Part shown: one piece after another, positions 44,499 through 55,100 of the stretch | Layout of the letters: each line of letters starts with the position of its first letter | Numbering within the stretch: the stretch's first letter is position 1 | Assembly: GCA_029851415.1 (NCBI GenBank) | Contig: CM056744.1 | Location: forward strand, 70,674,172-70,738,171 | Source: Eretmocerus hayati | Lineage: Eukaryota; Arthropoda; Insecta; Hymenoptera; Aphelinidae | Reading direction: 5' to 3' | Length of the DNA stretch: 64,000 nt | Position numbers and translations under genes: made by a program | Notes under the pieces: generated by a model | What the model saw: the letters and a program-made list of their open reading frames with translations, nothing else | The model's database searches: none | Told to the model about the DNA's origin: nothing

Positions 44499-44929
44499 TA
44501 GATCAATTAAATCTTTCTTCGATAATAATTGAATCGTAATTTCTGTGGAATCCGAACGATCTCCTGGAGGTATGTCTTCTGTACTTATGAAGGCGGTAGA
44601 TCTTGATGATGGACTCGTTTATACTCATTGATCTGACACGCGTAGATTCAAATTATGGGGACCAATGTCTGCTGCTTGATGAAAGCTCAATGAGGACCAC
44701 CTTTTATGAGCGTACGTTGATGCGGGACCTATGTGTCTGCTGCGGGGACCTTTCTCTTCTCCAATTATGCTCTGTATCTTTGTTAAATGGCTCTATTAGT
44801 ATACTGAGGAGGACCTGTCTTCTCACCTTTGCTGTATTGAGTGATCCTCGTCGGATTCTCTTTTTCTATCTTCGTCAGATAGATTTACCTACCTCGTCGG
44901 ATGGCCTGTTTTATCCTCGTTGGATTGCT
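44499..44929 (-). other. Gypsy-1 5' leader with repeated primer-site-like motif
   Basis: Non-coding. Copies of (C/T)CTCGT(C/T)GGAT or close variants lie at 44844-44856, 44871-44880, 44891-44902 and 44914-44923, each 21-26 bp apart, and the series ends in the primer site itself. Confidence 0.6.
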
Positions 44930-44947
44930 GCTTTCATCCTCGTCGCC
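44930..44947 (-). other. Gypsy-1 tRNA primer binding site
   Basis: On the element strand TGGCGACGAGGATGAAAG begins two bases inside the 5' LTR, the canonical position and TGG start for a gypsy primer site. The tRNA identity was not determined. Confidence 0.8.
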
Positions 44948-44949
44948 AG

Positions 44950-45301
44950 TGTGGTGTCCGGGGAGAGGGCGTGCAATATATGATGAGATCGGCGTTCTGA
45001 TTAATAACTGAAACTTTATTTGATATATTGATACAACTGACACGGAGCCGTGTATGAGGCTTACCGGTCTTGAGCCGTCTGCCTGGCTGTGCAGTGGGTG
45101 CCTCTCTTATACCCTGCATCGTACCAGCTCGTACCTGGTACGTGAATTCGGGGCCAGACACATTTATATGTAAATGAGTGCAGAGAGACTATGCACTTCT
45201 TTGTGACACAGCTTCAATATATTTGCGAGAATTCTGATTCATCGTTAGATGACTAATACAGTGCTGAGCTCACTCTTACAATATATTCGTAATACACTAC
45301 A
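44950..45301 (-). repeat. Gypsy-1 5' LTR
   Basis: 352 bp, starts TGTGGTGTCC and ends TACACTACA on the plus strand; direct repeat of 22439-22790 with few differences by eye. Confidence 0.9.
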
Positions 45302-45306
45302 CCATA

Positions 45307-46280
45307 GACCATAATTTTTCCAATATTTTGAATCCAAAAAAGGCGTACATGCGTCCCTATTTGAATATTTGGGTAGGTATTTCTAGACTGACACAAGGAA
45401 GTCCATACCATAATATAGGGAAAACATACAGTATTCCAACGTCACCCACGCCGTCAGGATACAACCAGAAAGCTCCACTTTGGTCTCACTAGCTTCTAAG
45501 AGGACGTGCACCCCTCGAACACGATGAATTTCCAGAATCTGGACTATACTTCTGTTATTCTGATGAATAACAAAGTTGTGCTTGGAGAAGGCCGGGGCGT
45601 TTCGTAGAGACCTGTTTTCCTCCATGCTGCTGCCCGTTTGCGAGGGAACCTACAGCACATCTCGGGCGCACACACAATACCCAACACATACTCATGCACT
45701 CTTGCACGACCACAACACTCTCATTTTCCACCGGGAAGTCACGATTCTTTCACGATACGCCGCCTACGAGGCACTTGAGGCATGCGGGGATGCGGGAAAG
45801 CCGCAGTGTGTCTGTTAGCAGCCGACGGCCCATGCGAAGTCCACCCGCAGCCCGCAGGCCTGCCAATCGATGAAGTACAATTCTCGAATTTGGAATGCGA
45901 TATATTTGTGCTTGTACTACCAAAACCGTTATCCCAGAACCACGCCTCCAAAATTTATCAAATTGATTCGAGATTTTGGCCCGAGATAGATCAAACTTGT
46001 AGAACTGTGGGAAAGTCTTCTCCAAGGCAATCTAGCATCCAGAATTCTCATATGTACAGTATAATCGTGGCCTAACCTCGAAGGCTTTCTGCTTTCAAGA
46101 CCGTTTGTGGAATAAAGGGATCGTCTCGGAGCAAATTACTGACAATCCCACAATTCTACGGGTTTCTACTATTCCTAGCAGAAATTTGGAGTCAATTTGA
46201 TGAAATTTGAGCCCGTAGTTTTGGGACTACGGTTTTGGCAACATTAAGCAGATGAACTCCGACCAGTATTCGCCATTCTC
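45307..46280. other. Right part of the TTAA insert, no gene recognised
   Basis: Continues from the Gypsy-1 target site. Open frames on both strands at 45740-46075 have no recognisable family. Searched by eye for transposase-like DDE patterns without success. Confidence 0.4.
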
Positions 46281-46945
46281 TTGAGGCAGAGGTTAGAAAC
46301 TAGCTGCTCAAATTTTCTAGACAATTTTCTCGCCAGTACTCAACTTTAAATGGTGAAACAATCCCAAAATCATGGAATCTAGATGTGTATTTGGACTTGC
46401 GGGACCTGGAGAACACTACGGCCAGTGTTCCACATGATATATCAACAGAAGGCTCCAAGGCAGGGGTTACGAGGTTGCCGCTGGAAATTTCTAGAATTCC
46501 TTTCCGCCGGAATTTGACTTTGAATAGTACAGTGACCTCCAAGATCATGAGATCTAGGTGTCTATTTAGGCTCGCAGGATCTGGAGAACACTACGGACAC
46601 CATTCCACATATTATGTCGATCAAATGCTTTCAGGCAGAGATTGGTGAATGTCTGCTAAAATTTTCTCGACAATTTTTTTCGCCGGTGATCAACTTAGAA
46701 TGGTGACACAACCCCAAAATCATGGAATCTGGGTGTGTATTTGGACTTGCGGGAGCTGAAGAACACTTCAGATACTACCTCACATGATATACATCCATCG
46801 AATGCTTCAATGCAGGGATGGGGGAATAGCTACTGAAATTTTTGGAACTTTTTCTTGATGGGAAGTACTGCTAAATGATAGAGCACATTCCAAAATCATG
46901 AAATGCAGGTCTTTATTAGGACTTGCGGAAACTCAAATACACTGA
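46281..46945. repeat. ~175-bp satellite, continuation of the left array
   Basis: About four degenerate copies in the same orientation as 18750-20914 (ATCATGGAATCTAGATGTG, CTTGCGGGACCTGGAGAACACT), ending near 46945. Confidence 0.75.
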
Positions 46946-47390
46946 GGGCACTATCCCACATTGATCAATTGAAGAAGAGAAGAAGATTGATTTTTGTAAT
47001 GGAGGACGATAGAGGTATGAATGCTGACCTTATAATCTTCAAGAATACTTTTGCGACCAGCAAATACATATGCGGAACTGTCTGACGTTCCGCAAGATCA
47101 TGGAACGAGTGGAATCATCACGTCCCCTGTCACGTGTATGACCACCAAACACGTGATATCTGTGTACTGCATTCGAGGCAGAATTGTGGGAGGTGATCTC
47201 TGCATCGAATCATCCGCATACTGGGTATCACTCTCTTTCAACTCGTTTGAGAGGCAATTTTAGTCCGAAATTTTTGGGTAACAATGAAAGGATTACGGGA
47301 TAAGTATTGATCCTCATAATGCAGATTTTTGTGAGCGGGACAGATGGTATTCGATTTGACGAGATATGATAGATTCCCACAAGACCGGTA
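46946..47390. other. Spacer at the centre of the mirrored arrays
   Basis: About 440 bp without satellite copies or genes, separating left-oriented from right-oriented units. Contains GGAACTGTCTGACGTTCC, a short imperfect palindrome. Confidence 0.5.
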
Positions 47391-48264
47391 ACACACCTAG
47401 ATTTCGTGATTTTGGTGGTCGCTCTACGATTTTCGAGTGTTTTCCGGTACAAGAGGATCCTCAAACATCTGAGCGGTAATTTTATGACACGCGCTCTAGA
47501 GCATTCCATGGCTGGATTACGTGAGAAGATATTTTTGGTATTTTTTGAGTCCTGTAAGTCCCAAAAGACACCTAGATTTCATGGTTTTTGAGGTCATTCT
47601 ACCCTTTCCGAGCGATTTCAGGAGAAAAAGGATCTGGGAACATCCCAGCAGCAATTTTACGATGCCTGCTCTGCAGCATCCGGAGAGTTGATCATGTAAG
47701 ATGGTGTCTGTAGTGAGCTTCAAATCCCGCAAATTCCAAAAAAACACCTAGATTCAATTGTTCTGAGGGTCGTTTTACCATTTGCGAGTGGTTCCCGGCG
47801 GAAAAGGACCCGGAAACATCCCAGTGGCCATTCTGTGACACCTGCTTTGGAGGGTGCGAGGAGTGGATTACGTCGAAAAGTGCTTGTGGCGTTCTCAGGA
47901 TCCCACAAGGCCAAAAGGCCACCTAGATTTCATGGTTTGGTGGTCGCTCTTCGATTTTTGAATGTTTTCCGGTAAAAAAGGATCCGAAAATATCCCAGCG
48001 GTAATTTTATAACACATGCTCTAGAAAATCCCATGGATGAATTACGTGAGATGGTGTTTGGAGTATCTTTTGAATCCCGCAGGTCCCAAAAGACACCCAG
48101 AGTTTGTGATTTTGGGGGTCGTTCTACGATTTCCAAGTGTTTTACGGTGAGAACGAGTCCGAAAACATTCCAGCGAAGATTCTACGACACGCGCTCTTAA
48201 GCATCCGATGAGTGTATTACGTAATACTGTGTTTGTTGTGTTTTCAGACACCCACAAGACCGAG
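47391..48264. repeat. ~175-bp satellite, right arm (inner part)
   Basis: Inverted relative to the left array. The landmark GATTTCATG.TTTTGGGGGTCG recurs at about 47408, 47575, 47750, 47925 and 48100 (spacing 167-175). Interrupted after AATACGCTGC at 48265-48274 by the 2.47-kb insert. Confidence 0.8.
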
Positions 48265-48274
48265 AATACGCTGC

Positions 48275-50747
48275 TAGATGATATTAGCAGAATGCTTTCC
48301 CACGGCGAAATGTGTCTATCGGTGTAGACCGATAGACTATAATTTTGAAATTATAGTCAATTGGTAGAAACATAGAAATCAATTCGATCGATTAGTTGAT
48401 ACGAAATTACGTTCAACTGTATGGGAAAAGAACTGTACCTGATTTTTATTTCATTGATAAAAGATTCATGATTAAATTGGTAGAGATAAATATGAATGAA
48501 AATTACACATTAACCAGTTGACGGAAAGTGATGAAAAAATGGTTATTCAGGTGACGAGAAATTTGATGTGTTGATTTTAAGAGGAGATATTTGAATGTAA
48601 AATGATCGATTTTTGGAAAATTCTGACATTTTTAATTTCGAAGAGTCATTCATCGAGAACTGTTTAATATATGAGTCATTTCGGAGCATTTCGGCCAGAG
48701 GCGTCACCAGGGGGGTCTGGGAAAAATACCAAAAAAATTTTTTTTCATCAATACTATGTTAAAAGGTACAGAACAATTTCTTTGGGATTTTTCCGAAGCC
48801 CTCCACGGGCCCTATCGCCCACAGAAGGTCTATTTTAGGCCCTTTTTTGGACTAATCCTGGAAAATCGTAGCTTCGGCTAGACTCAATCTTTTTCCACGT
48901 ACTTGGGCGCATTCTCTTTGTTAAGACTAGCACTTTTAAAAGAAATAGTCCGGAATCAATCATGTAGCCTAGTAACTCCTAGGAGCTTTTTGCTGAGAGC
49001 AGATTTCAGCGAATTTTGGGCCTCCTTCAAAGCGATCTAGCTCCTACTAGACATGTGATAATCGACTCCTGCAGGTAGGCATTTTGAAGGTCTTGAAAAA
49101 ACCTACCATTTGACCACCTGCAGTACTCGATTATCGTACTTTTTATAGGAGCTATAGCCGATACAAGTTGAGCAGTTTTGTAAAAACGCAAAACTTTGAG
49201 CTCAATTTGAAAAGATAGTTTTTTTCTTTCGACCCCAAATCTGTGCAAATATATTTTCCAATACCAATACTATCAATTAGAACGATGATCTGGGTGGGCC
49301 ATTCAATTCTCGATTTTATTCAGCCAATTTAAAATACTCTTTTTTGACTTTTTGCTTAAAATGCCAACACAAGCATGGCTCGCATATGCTTCCATCTGAG
49401 TTATTGTGCACCAATCTGGGTGGAATTACTCCTCAAAGTACACCCAAATATGTGTAAGAACTTCCGGAGGCGAGCCTCAAGCCAGAAACGTGCTGGAGTT
49501 TCAGTCTATCAGGTCCAAAATGGGCATTATTTTGTCTTATTTCGGGCAGGCGAGCGAGGGATCGATTCCCCGTGTTTCTGCTCACAAACGAGACGAGTGG
49601 CTAGAATGGGGATTCGAACATGTTTTTCCGACTCAAAATGACTATCTAAACACAATCCCGTGGTCAATTCGTGCCTAAGATATCATCCAATCCTCAAACG
49701 GCGTTAAACTCTGTAATAACAGGTTTTTCGCCTCTACTGCAAAATGACGAAGATTTAGGGCTGAATTGACCCCGGAATCGAGTTTAGATGGTCATTTTGA
49801 GTCGAAAAAACATATTTGAATCTCCATTATAGCCACTCGTCTCGTTTGTGAGCAGAAACACGGGGAGTCGAGCCCTCGCTCGCCTGCCCAAAATGAGACG
49901 AAATAATGCCCATTTTGGACCTGATGGACTGAAACTCCAGCACGTTTCTGGCTTGCGGATCACCTCCGGAAGTTTTTACACATATTTGGGGGTACTTTGG
50001 GGAGTAATTCCACCCAGATTGGTGCACGATAACTCAGATGGAAGCATATGCGAGCCATGCCTGTGTTGGCATTTTAAGCAAAAAGTCAAAAAAGAGTATT
50101 TTAAATTGGCTGAATAAGATCGAGAATTGAATGGCCCACCCAGATTATTGTTCTCACTGATAGTCATGGTATCGAAAAACATATTCGCACAGGTTTGGGG
50201 TCGAAAGAAGAAAAAACGATTTTTTCAAATCGAGCTCAAAGTTTGGCGTTTTCACAAAACTGCTCAAATTGTATCGGCTATAGCTCCTATAAAAAGTACG
50301 ATAATCGACTCCTGCAGGTGGTCAAATTGTAGGTTTTTGTAAGACCCCCGTAGGGGGCTTTGGGTGTGACCTTAGGGTTGCACTTGGAGCTTGAGGAAGC
50401 GACGCCCCTCCGGACCTGAGTCCTACACTTACACTAACACACACACTACACCATACATGCACCATACTCACGCCTGCTCAAGCACTACACAAAAATACCA
50501 ACATCATACAGGACACGCATCACACAAAACACCACACCCGTGCTGGTCTGGTCCGGGGTCGGCCAGCATGCGATTCCAGGCCCTGGAAGAAGAAAGAAGA
50601 TGATGTCCAGCATTGACGGCAAGGATTCCCCGAGTAAAGCGGGGCCCCATTCGGATCTTGGGGGGGGGGGGGGGGCCAACGATGCAAAACGCGCCACCAG
50701 TGGCACACTTGGCTGGTGGAATAACGCGTACAGCTACAAGCGATGGA
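48275..50747. mobile_element. 2.47-kb insertion with 10-bp direct repeats, containing a foldback
   Basis: AATACGCTGC occurs at 48265-48274 and 50748-50757, and the satellite unit is continuous if one copy and the insert are removed. Inside, about 49110-50335 is a large inverted repeat: arms share AAAATGGGCATTATTT, CCTCCGGAAGTTCTTACAC-type and TATAGGAGCTATAGCCGATAC sequences, centre near 49740. A small hairpin at 48316-48360 and an AC-rich/poly-G stretch at 50430-50675 lie outside the arms. ORFs in the arms are mirror images and have no family. No TIRs at the outer boundary, so the class is unclear. Confidence 0.6.
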
Positions 50748-50757
50748 AATACGCTGC

Positions 50758-51450
50758 AGGTGAAAGTTTTTGGGGTCAATTCACCATTTTGGAGTGTTTC
50801 CTGGAGAGAACGGATCCGGAAACATTCCAGCGGCAATTTTATGATACCTGCTCTAAAACATCCGATGAGTAAGTTACGTAAGATCGTCTTTGTTGTGTTT
50901 CCCAAATCCCGCAAGTCTAGAAAGATGCCTAGCCTAGACTTCTTAATCCTAAGGGTCGTTCTACAATTTGAGAGTGTTTCCCGTCGAGATAGGATCCCAA
51001 AACATTCCAGCGGCAATTTAATGACACTTGCTCCCAAGCATTCGATGAGTCAGTTACGTAAGATGGTTTTCGTAATATTCTTCAAATCCCGAAAGTTCAG
51101 AGGGACACCTAGATTCCATGATTCGGGGGGTCAGTCCACCATCCGCCAGTATTTTTCTCAAAAAATTCCAGCCACAATTTTTCCACTCCTGCTCCAGAAC
51201 ATTCGACGAGCAAATTACGTAATATGGTGTCTGTAGTGTTTTCTAACTCCCGCAAGTACTAACAGATTCCTAGATTCCACGATTTTGGGTGTCGCTATAC
51301 CATTTGCCATCATTTTCCGGAGAGAAAATATTCTAAATACTCCCAGAAGCAATCCTCTCGCCCATGCCTTGAAGCATTCGATAACTAGATGACATGGGAT
51401 GGTACCTGTGGTATTCTCTAGATCCCACAAGTCATCCAACACTCCTGAGG
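50758..51450. repeat. ~175-bp satellite, right arm (outer part)
   Basis: Resumes the inverted satellite after the insert, with landmarks at about 50930, 51112 and 51272, ending before the terminal repeat. Confidence 0.8.
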
Positions 51451-51489
51451 TAATCAATTTAGTTCTGAAAGTGGTCTAGAAAGCATTAT

Positions 51490-51850
51490 ATCAACGTAGG
51501 TTCGAGATTCACCATTCCTGGGCACAAGTAACCCATCACAAACAAGTAGATGGTTCAGGAAGGTGTTGAGAGGTAGTGTACACGTCTCAAGAACCATATA
51601 GATCCGTTTGGACGATGTCAAGCTGCCAAATACAGTCCGGGTGCCCAGAAGAGTAGCATATTCCCGTCTCGAATACAGTGCAAGATTCAGTGTCCTCCCC
51701 AGACTCCGGGGCGGTATTAATCAAAATTGTTGTATAGCCAAGTGGTGGAGGGTTGGAAAACGAAGAGAATCTCTCCCAAATCGCGTCAATTGGTGAAAAA
51801 TTCGCGCGGATACGATTTATGGCCCGAACCCGATGTTTCGCCCCACTGTC
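51490..51850. repeat. Right terminal inverted repeat of the foldback
   Basis: Reverse complement of 18377-18740; the outermost bases are CGATGTTTCGCCCCACTGTC, followed by CGTCG. Confidence 0.75.
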
Positions 51851-51855
51851 CGTCG

Positions 51856-52675
51856 TACACTGAGAGAAATTAAATAATAGTTTTTGTTAACTGAGGAGTA
51901 ATTTTTATAAACACATTGATACCGTGGCACCAGCAGGATCCCCAACAGTTTTTATTGAGACGGTTATAGAATTTATTAATGCGGGAGTAAATTTTATTAA
52001 CCAGTTTACAAATTTTGAAACTGGCGCCCAACTAAATTTCAAAATGATAGGTTGCTATATTTTTATGAAGTAGTAGTCACCCAATGTTTAATGGATTATA
52101 TGCAGTTTAAGAGTACGAAACACGCTCAATCACATACATCATATTATATTCACGCACTTAGAATTAGACTTATCATCTCACATATTGTTAATTTCATGAG
52201 TTCTTATATATATGTTCATATATCACTATACATTATCTTACGTATCACCGATATCGCAAACACGGGTTCACGCAAACAATTTATGTTTATATGGAAATTT
52301 TGGAACTCGTATATATATGTTACGTACCAAACCCGATATCGTACACTTCGCGAACGGTACAACCGATTCTGTACCATTCGCGAATGGTACACCACCATTT
52401 GTACCGAGCCCGATATTCCGGGTTTGGTACAGCAGAGTCTTGTACTATTCGCGAACTGTACAGCCACCTTGTACCGAGCTCGATTTCGAATCGCGCCATA
52501 TGGCTCGGATCGTGTTTACGAATGAGAATTGTCTATGAATGATGATTAGCAAAATGATTTTTTACGAGTTCAGCTCGAGTTCAGTCAAGTACAGGTAACG
52601 ATCGCGCTCGCACATTGGATCCCGATAATACTATTCGTGATGAGTTCAACTCAAAATTAGATGCTCTTATTTTAT
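51856..52675. other. Gene-free stretch with repeated 20-bp palindromes
   Basis: Right flank of the foldback. Three copies of a GTACnnTTCGCGAAnnGTAC-type element lie at 52341-52360, 52371-52390 (perfect: GTACCATTCGCGAATGGTAC) and 52442-52461, alternating with GTACCGAGCCCGATAT-like sequence. ORFs across this area are low-complexity artefacts. Confidence 0.55.
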
Positions 52676-54210
52676 TAATGTTAACGGGCAATACTGCCCT
52701 TTTACATGAATCTACAAAAGAATTACTAAAATTCAACTATAAAATTAAGATGTAAGCAAGGATTACCGACCTTGTTTCTTAACTTCCTACAATCAACAGA
52801 ATTGGCAAGAAAACTATTCAACGAGCAACAGTAGTTAAGGTATCATACAATGACGTTTTCATGAGTGCTAACCGTAAGACATTCTTAAACGTGAATAGCA
52901 AGTTTTGGTTGACAATGTGGTCTGGCAATTTGTTTCAGAAACGCCAAAGCCTATGGGTGGGTGAAAAATATACCCAGTTCAGATTACTAGATTTCTGTTC
53001 AATTGTTCTCACTGTTCTCAGTTCATATTCTACCGAGTGTTCATTAAATAAATCATTCACACTACTGGAAGAATATAAACGATTCTTGATTTTAAATGCA
53101 GTTGAGCAATCTAAGTAGCACAACCGTAACGATAATTTCAAGATTTTGAACTTTTCCCTGGCAGGATCATATTCATGATCCGTGTAGTGCATAGGATTCC
53201 TGCTTTTGAAACATAAATAGCGAAGCATTTTATTCTGCGTCCTCTCTAACTTGAGTTGTGCTTGCCTAGTGAACGGTGACCGAATGACCGACGCATAAGT
53301 TAAAACTGGAATGACTAGAGCCTTATATAGCTAGGAGATCGAGTTGGCATTACGAAAATCAGAGGTTACTCTTCTGATGAATCCAACCATTCTTAGGACC
53401 TTTCCTGCAACTGATTCAATATGAGTGTCAAACTTGAGACTAGATTCAAATATCACTCCCAAATCGGAAATGCTTTTAACACGTTCAATTCTCACATCAT
53501 TTATCAGATATTCATATTTCAAAACATTACGAGATTTTGAGAAGGAGATGACTGCACATTTTTTCACGTTGATTGATAGACCATTTTCTTCACCCCATAC
53601 AAGGATCTGTTGAAAAGCTTTCTTTAAACGACTAGCATCGAGGGGTGACTTTATAGTCGTGAAGATTCTTACATCATCAGCATGGATCAAACTCTGATTA
53701 CCATGTAAGCCCAAGGGCATATCATTGATGAACATAATAAACAGTATAGGACCCAAATGGGAGCCTTGAGGTACCCCTGAGGACGTTACAAAATATTCAG
53801 AGACAAAATTAGAAATCCTCACCGCCGATTCTCTACCAGATAAATAGGAAGAGAACCACTGATGTAATTTCCCACGAATACCAATATTCCACAACTTGTT
53901 TAACAGCCGCACGTGATTCACTGAATCGAAAGCTTTCGAAAATCAATGTATATTGAGTCTACTTGTTCATGGTTACTTAAACATTTAGGTAAGAATTCAT
54001 GGTACAAAATGAGATTGGTGATAGTCGATCTTCCTTTTAAGAACCCATGTTGATGGTCAATAATTTTCCCACTTAGAAATTCTGATAATTGACTTGCCAT
54101 CCAGGCATCAAACAACTTAGCTAAGCATCCAATAATTGAGATTGGTCTATAATTTTCAATTTTGCTCTCATCACCGCTTTTGAATATTGGTTGTATGAAA
54201 GCCTTTGGAT
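52676..54210 (-). mobile_element. Non-LTR retrotransposon, 5'-truncated
   Basis: Starts within the RT domain at 54210, where it abuts the MITE copy, and ends with a 3' untranslated tail near 52676 that holds a GGGCAATACTGCCC hairpin next to an A/T-rich tract. Only the C-terminal half of the pol ORF remains. Confidence 0.75.
52935..54205 (-). pseudogene. Non-LTR retrotransposon reverse transcriptase (Jockey/CR1-like), fragment
   Basis: Motifs in order: PIFKSGDESKIENYRPISII, then IDHQHGFLKGRSTITNL, a frameshift near 53918, WFSSYLSGRESAV, TSSGVPQGSHLGPILFIMFI and the catalytic box SLIHADDVRIFT (HADD where Y/F-ADD is normal), GLSINVKKCAVISFSKSR. An in-frame TAG near 53331 is followed by YKALVIPVLTYASVIRSPFT and QLKLERTQNKMLRYLCFKSR, the usual C-terminal region, running to about 52935. 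It would copy LINE RNA at the target. Clade call is tentative. Confidence 0.8.
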
Positions 54211-54474
54211 CCTAGAATATGGAGAATCCGGAGTGACTCCATCAAATGGGCCCCCTGTTCAGAGCTACAAGTAAAAATGTTAGCATTGTCAGTATATCTT
54301 TACATATCACTTCCCAACATGGGCCTATATGGGCAATGCTAATGCCATAGGCTGTAACTTCGGACAGAGGGCCCTATTTGACGGAGTAACCCTGCATTCT
54401 CCATATTCTAGGTGGTACAAAACTGTGGAAAAAGGTTGGTGAGCTTTGGTGACCCACTTCGTGGGTCCCCCTTG
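54211..54474. mobile_element. Second copy of the 330-bp MITE, truncated at the left
   Basis: Closely resembles about 885-1139 in the same orientation: CCTAGAATATG, CAGAGCTACAAG, ATGGGCCTATATGGGCAATG, CATATTCTAGGTGGTAC and CCCCCTTG at the right end. The ~75 bp of left terminal repeat is missing at the junction with the LINE. Confidence 0.75.
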
Positions 54475-55100
54475 TGAGTATAATGAGCCAGGAGGGCTCG
54501 GATTCATATAGGCGTGGGTTGGTTCGCGGTTTTGCGAATTTGCCAATTCACTGTTTCGCGTACACTGATGTTAGAGGGTTCGCATATACGTGAGCTACGT
54601 GTCTCGATTCAATGAGATAAATTGTTACTCCATCGGATAATGAATTTGGTCAATTCGCATATTTTCACAGACTTGCTTGTGTTGAATGATCCATGGTTGT
54701 AATGAGTTATCATTTGACGAGTTTAAAAATTCGCATATTCGCGAATGACCGAGTTTGCATATTTGCAAATGGCATGGATCGCGTATTTGTAAATGGAACG
54801 TTCTGGATTATTCATGGTTCAATTTGTTCATCTTTTCCACTGAGTGATTCAACGTTTAAGGGCATATGGAAGCCAACTTTTACGGGTCGAGCGGACCTTG
54901 TGGATCGTAATGAGAGTATGAGATGTTGGGTTGGATGTTTTATGTATACGAATAGGGGGATCCGGCGAAGGGTGGTGTCTAGGGAGGGTAGAGCCTTCCT
55001 AGTGGTGTCAATACAAGGGATTGTCAGGTTGATGTCAATCCAAGATTCAACACAACCTCATCTTCCTGCAAACACAAACTCCGGCTGAACGATTATTTCC
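54475..55100. other. Gene-free stretch
   Basis: Open frames (for example 54693-55088) show no family and low-complexity composition. Short CGCATATTCGCGAAT-type sequences recur near 54580-54790. Confidence 0.4.

Larger units (their letters stand above)
22439..45301 (-). mobile_element. Gypsy-1: Ty3/gypsy LTR retrotransposon split by Gypsy-2
   Basis: Two direct 352-bp LTRs (22439-22790 and 44950-45301) start TGTGGTGTCC and end TACACTAC(A/G). The target duplication CCATA lies at 22434-22438 and 45302-45306. Coding order on the minus strand is gag (44498-43362), protease, RT, RNase H, integrase (to 22980). Gypsy-2 is inserted inside the protease. Critical catalytic residues are altered (see RT and integrase), so it is dead. 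Confidence 0.9.
20915..46280. mobile_element. TTAA-flanked insertion in the left satellite array
   Basis: The satellite unit is cut at CGCT|TTAA (20911-20914) and resumes after TTGA (46281-46284) with GGCAGAGG, exactly as in the intact neighbour unit near 20590. This implies a 4-bp TTAA duplication with one later change. The inserted DNA begins GAGGATGTAG and ends CGCCATTCTC (inverted GAGAATGGCG), a weak terminal match. Net of the nested Gypsy elements the insert is about 2.5 kb. TTAA duplications occur in piggyBac and Kolobok elements; no transposase is recognised. Confidence 0.45.
18377..51850. mobile_element. Large foldback transposon, Transib-like termini, with nested insertions
   Basis: The left end reads CACAGTGGAGCGAAACATCG; the right end, reverse-complemented, reads GACAGTGGGGCGAAACATCG. 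Similarity continues inward through GGGCCATAAATCGTATCCG and about 350 bp more, then into mirror-image satellite arrays. CGTCG lies immediately outside both ends (18372-18376 and 51851-51855). CACAGTG is identical to the consensus heptamer of V(D)J recombination signals, and 5-bp GC-rich duplications are a known Transib trait. Without nested insertions the element is about 5.6 kb. I find no RAG1/Transib-like transposase, so it is at best non-autonomous. The right terminal base departs from C. Confidence 0.65.

Noticed and set aside
45307..46280. Candidate transposase in the TTAA insert
   Set aside because: Frames are short, overlapping on both strands, and lack any DDE-type pattern I can see.
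49375..50182. ORFs of ~65-90 aa in the 49-50 kb foldback
   Set aside because: Mirror-image copies of the inverted arms with no family.
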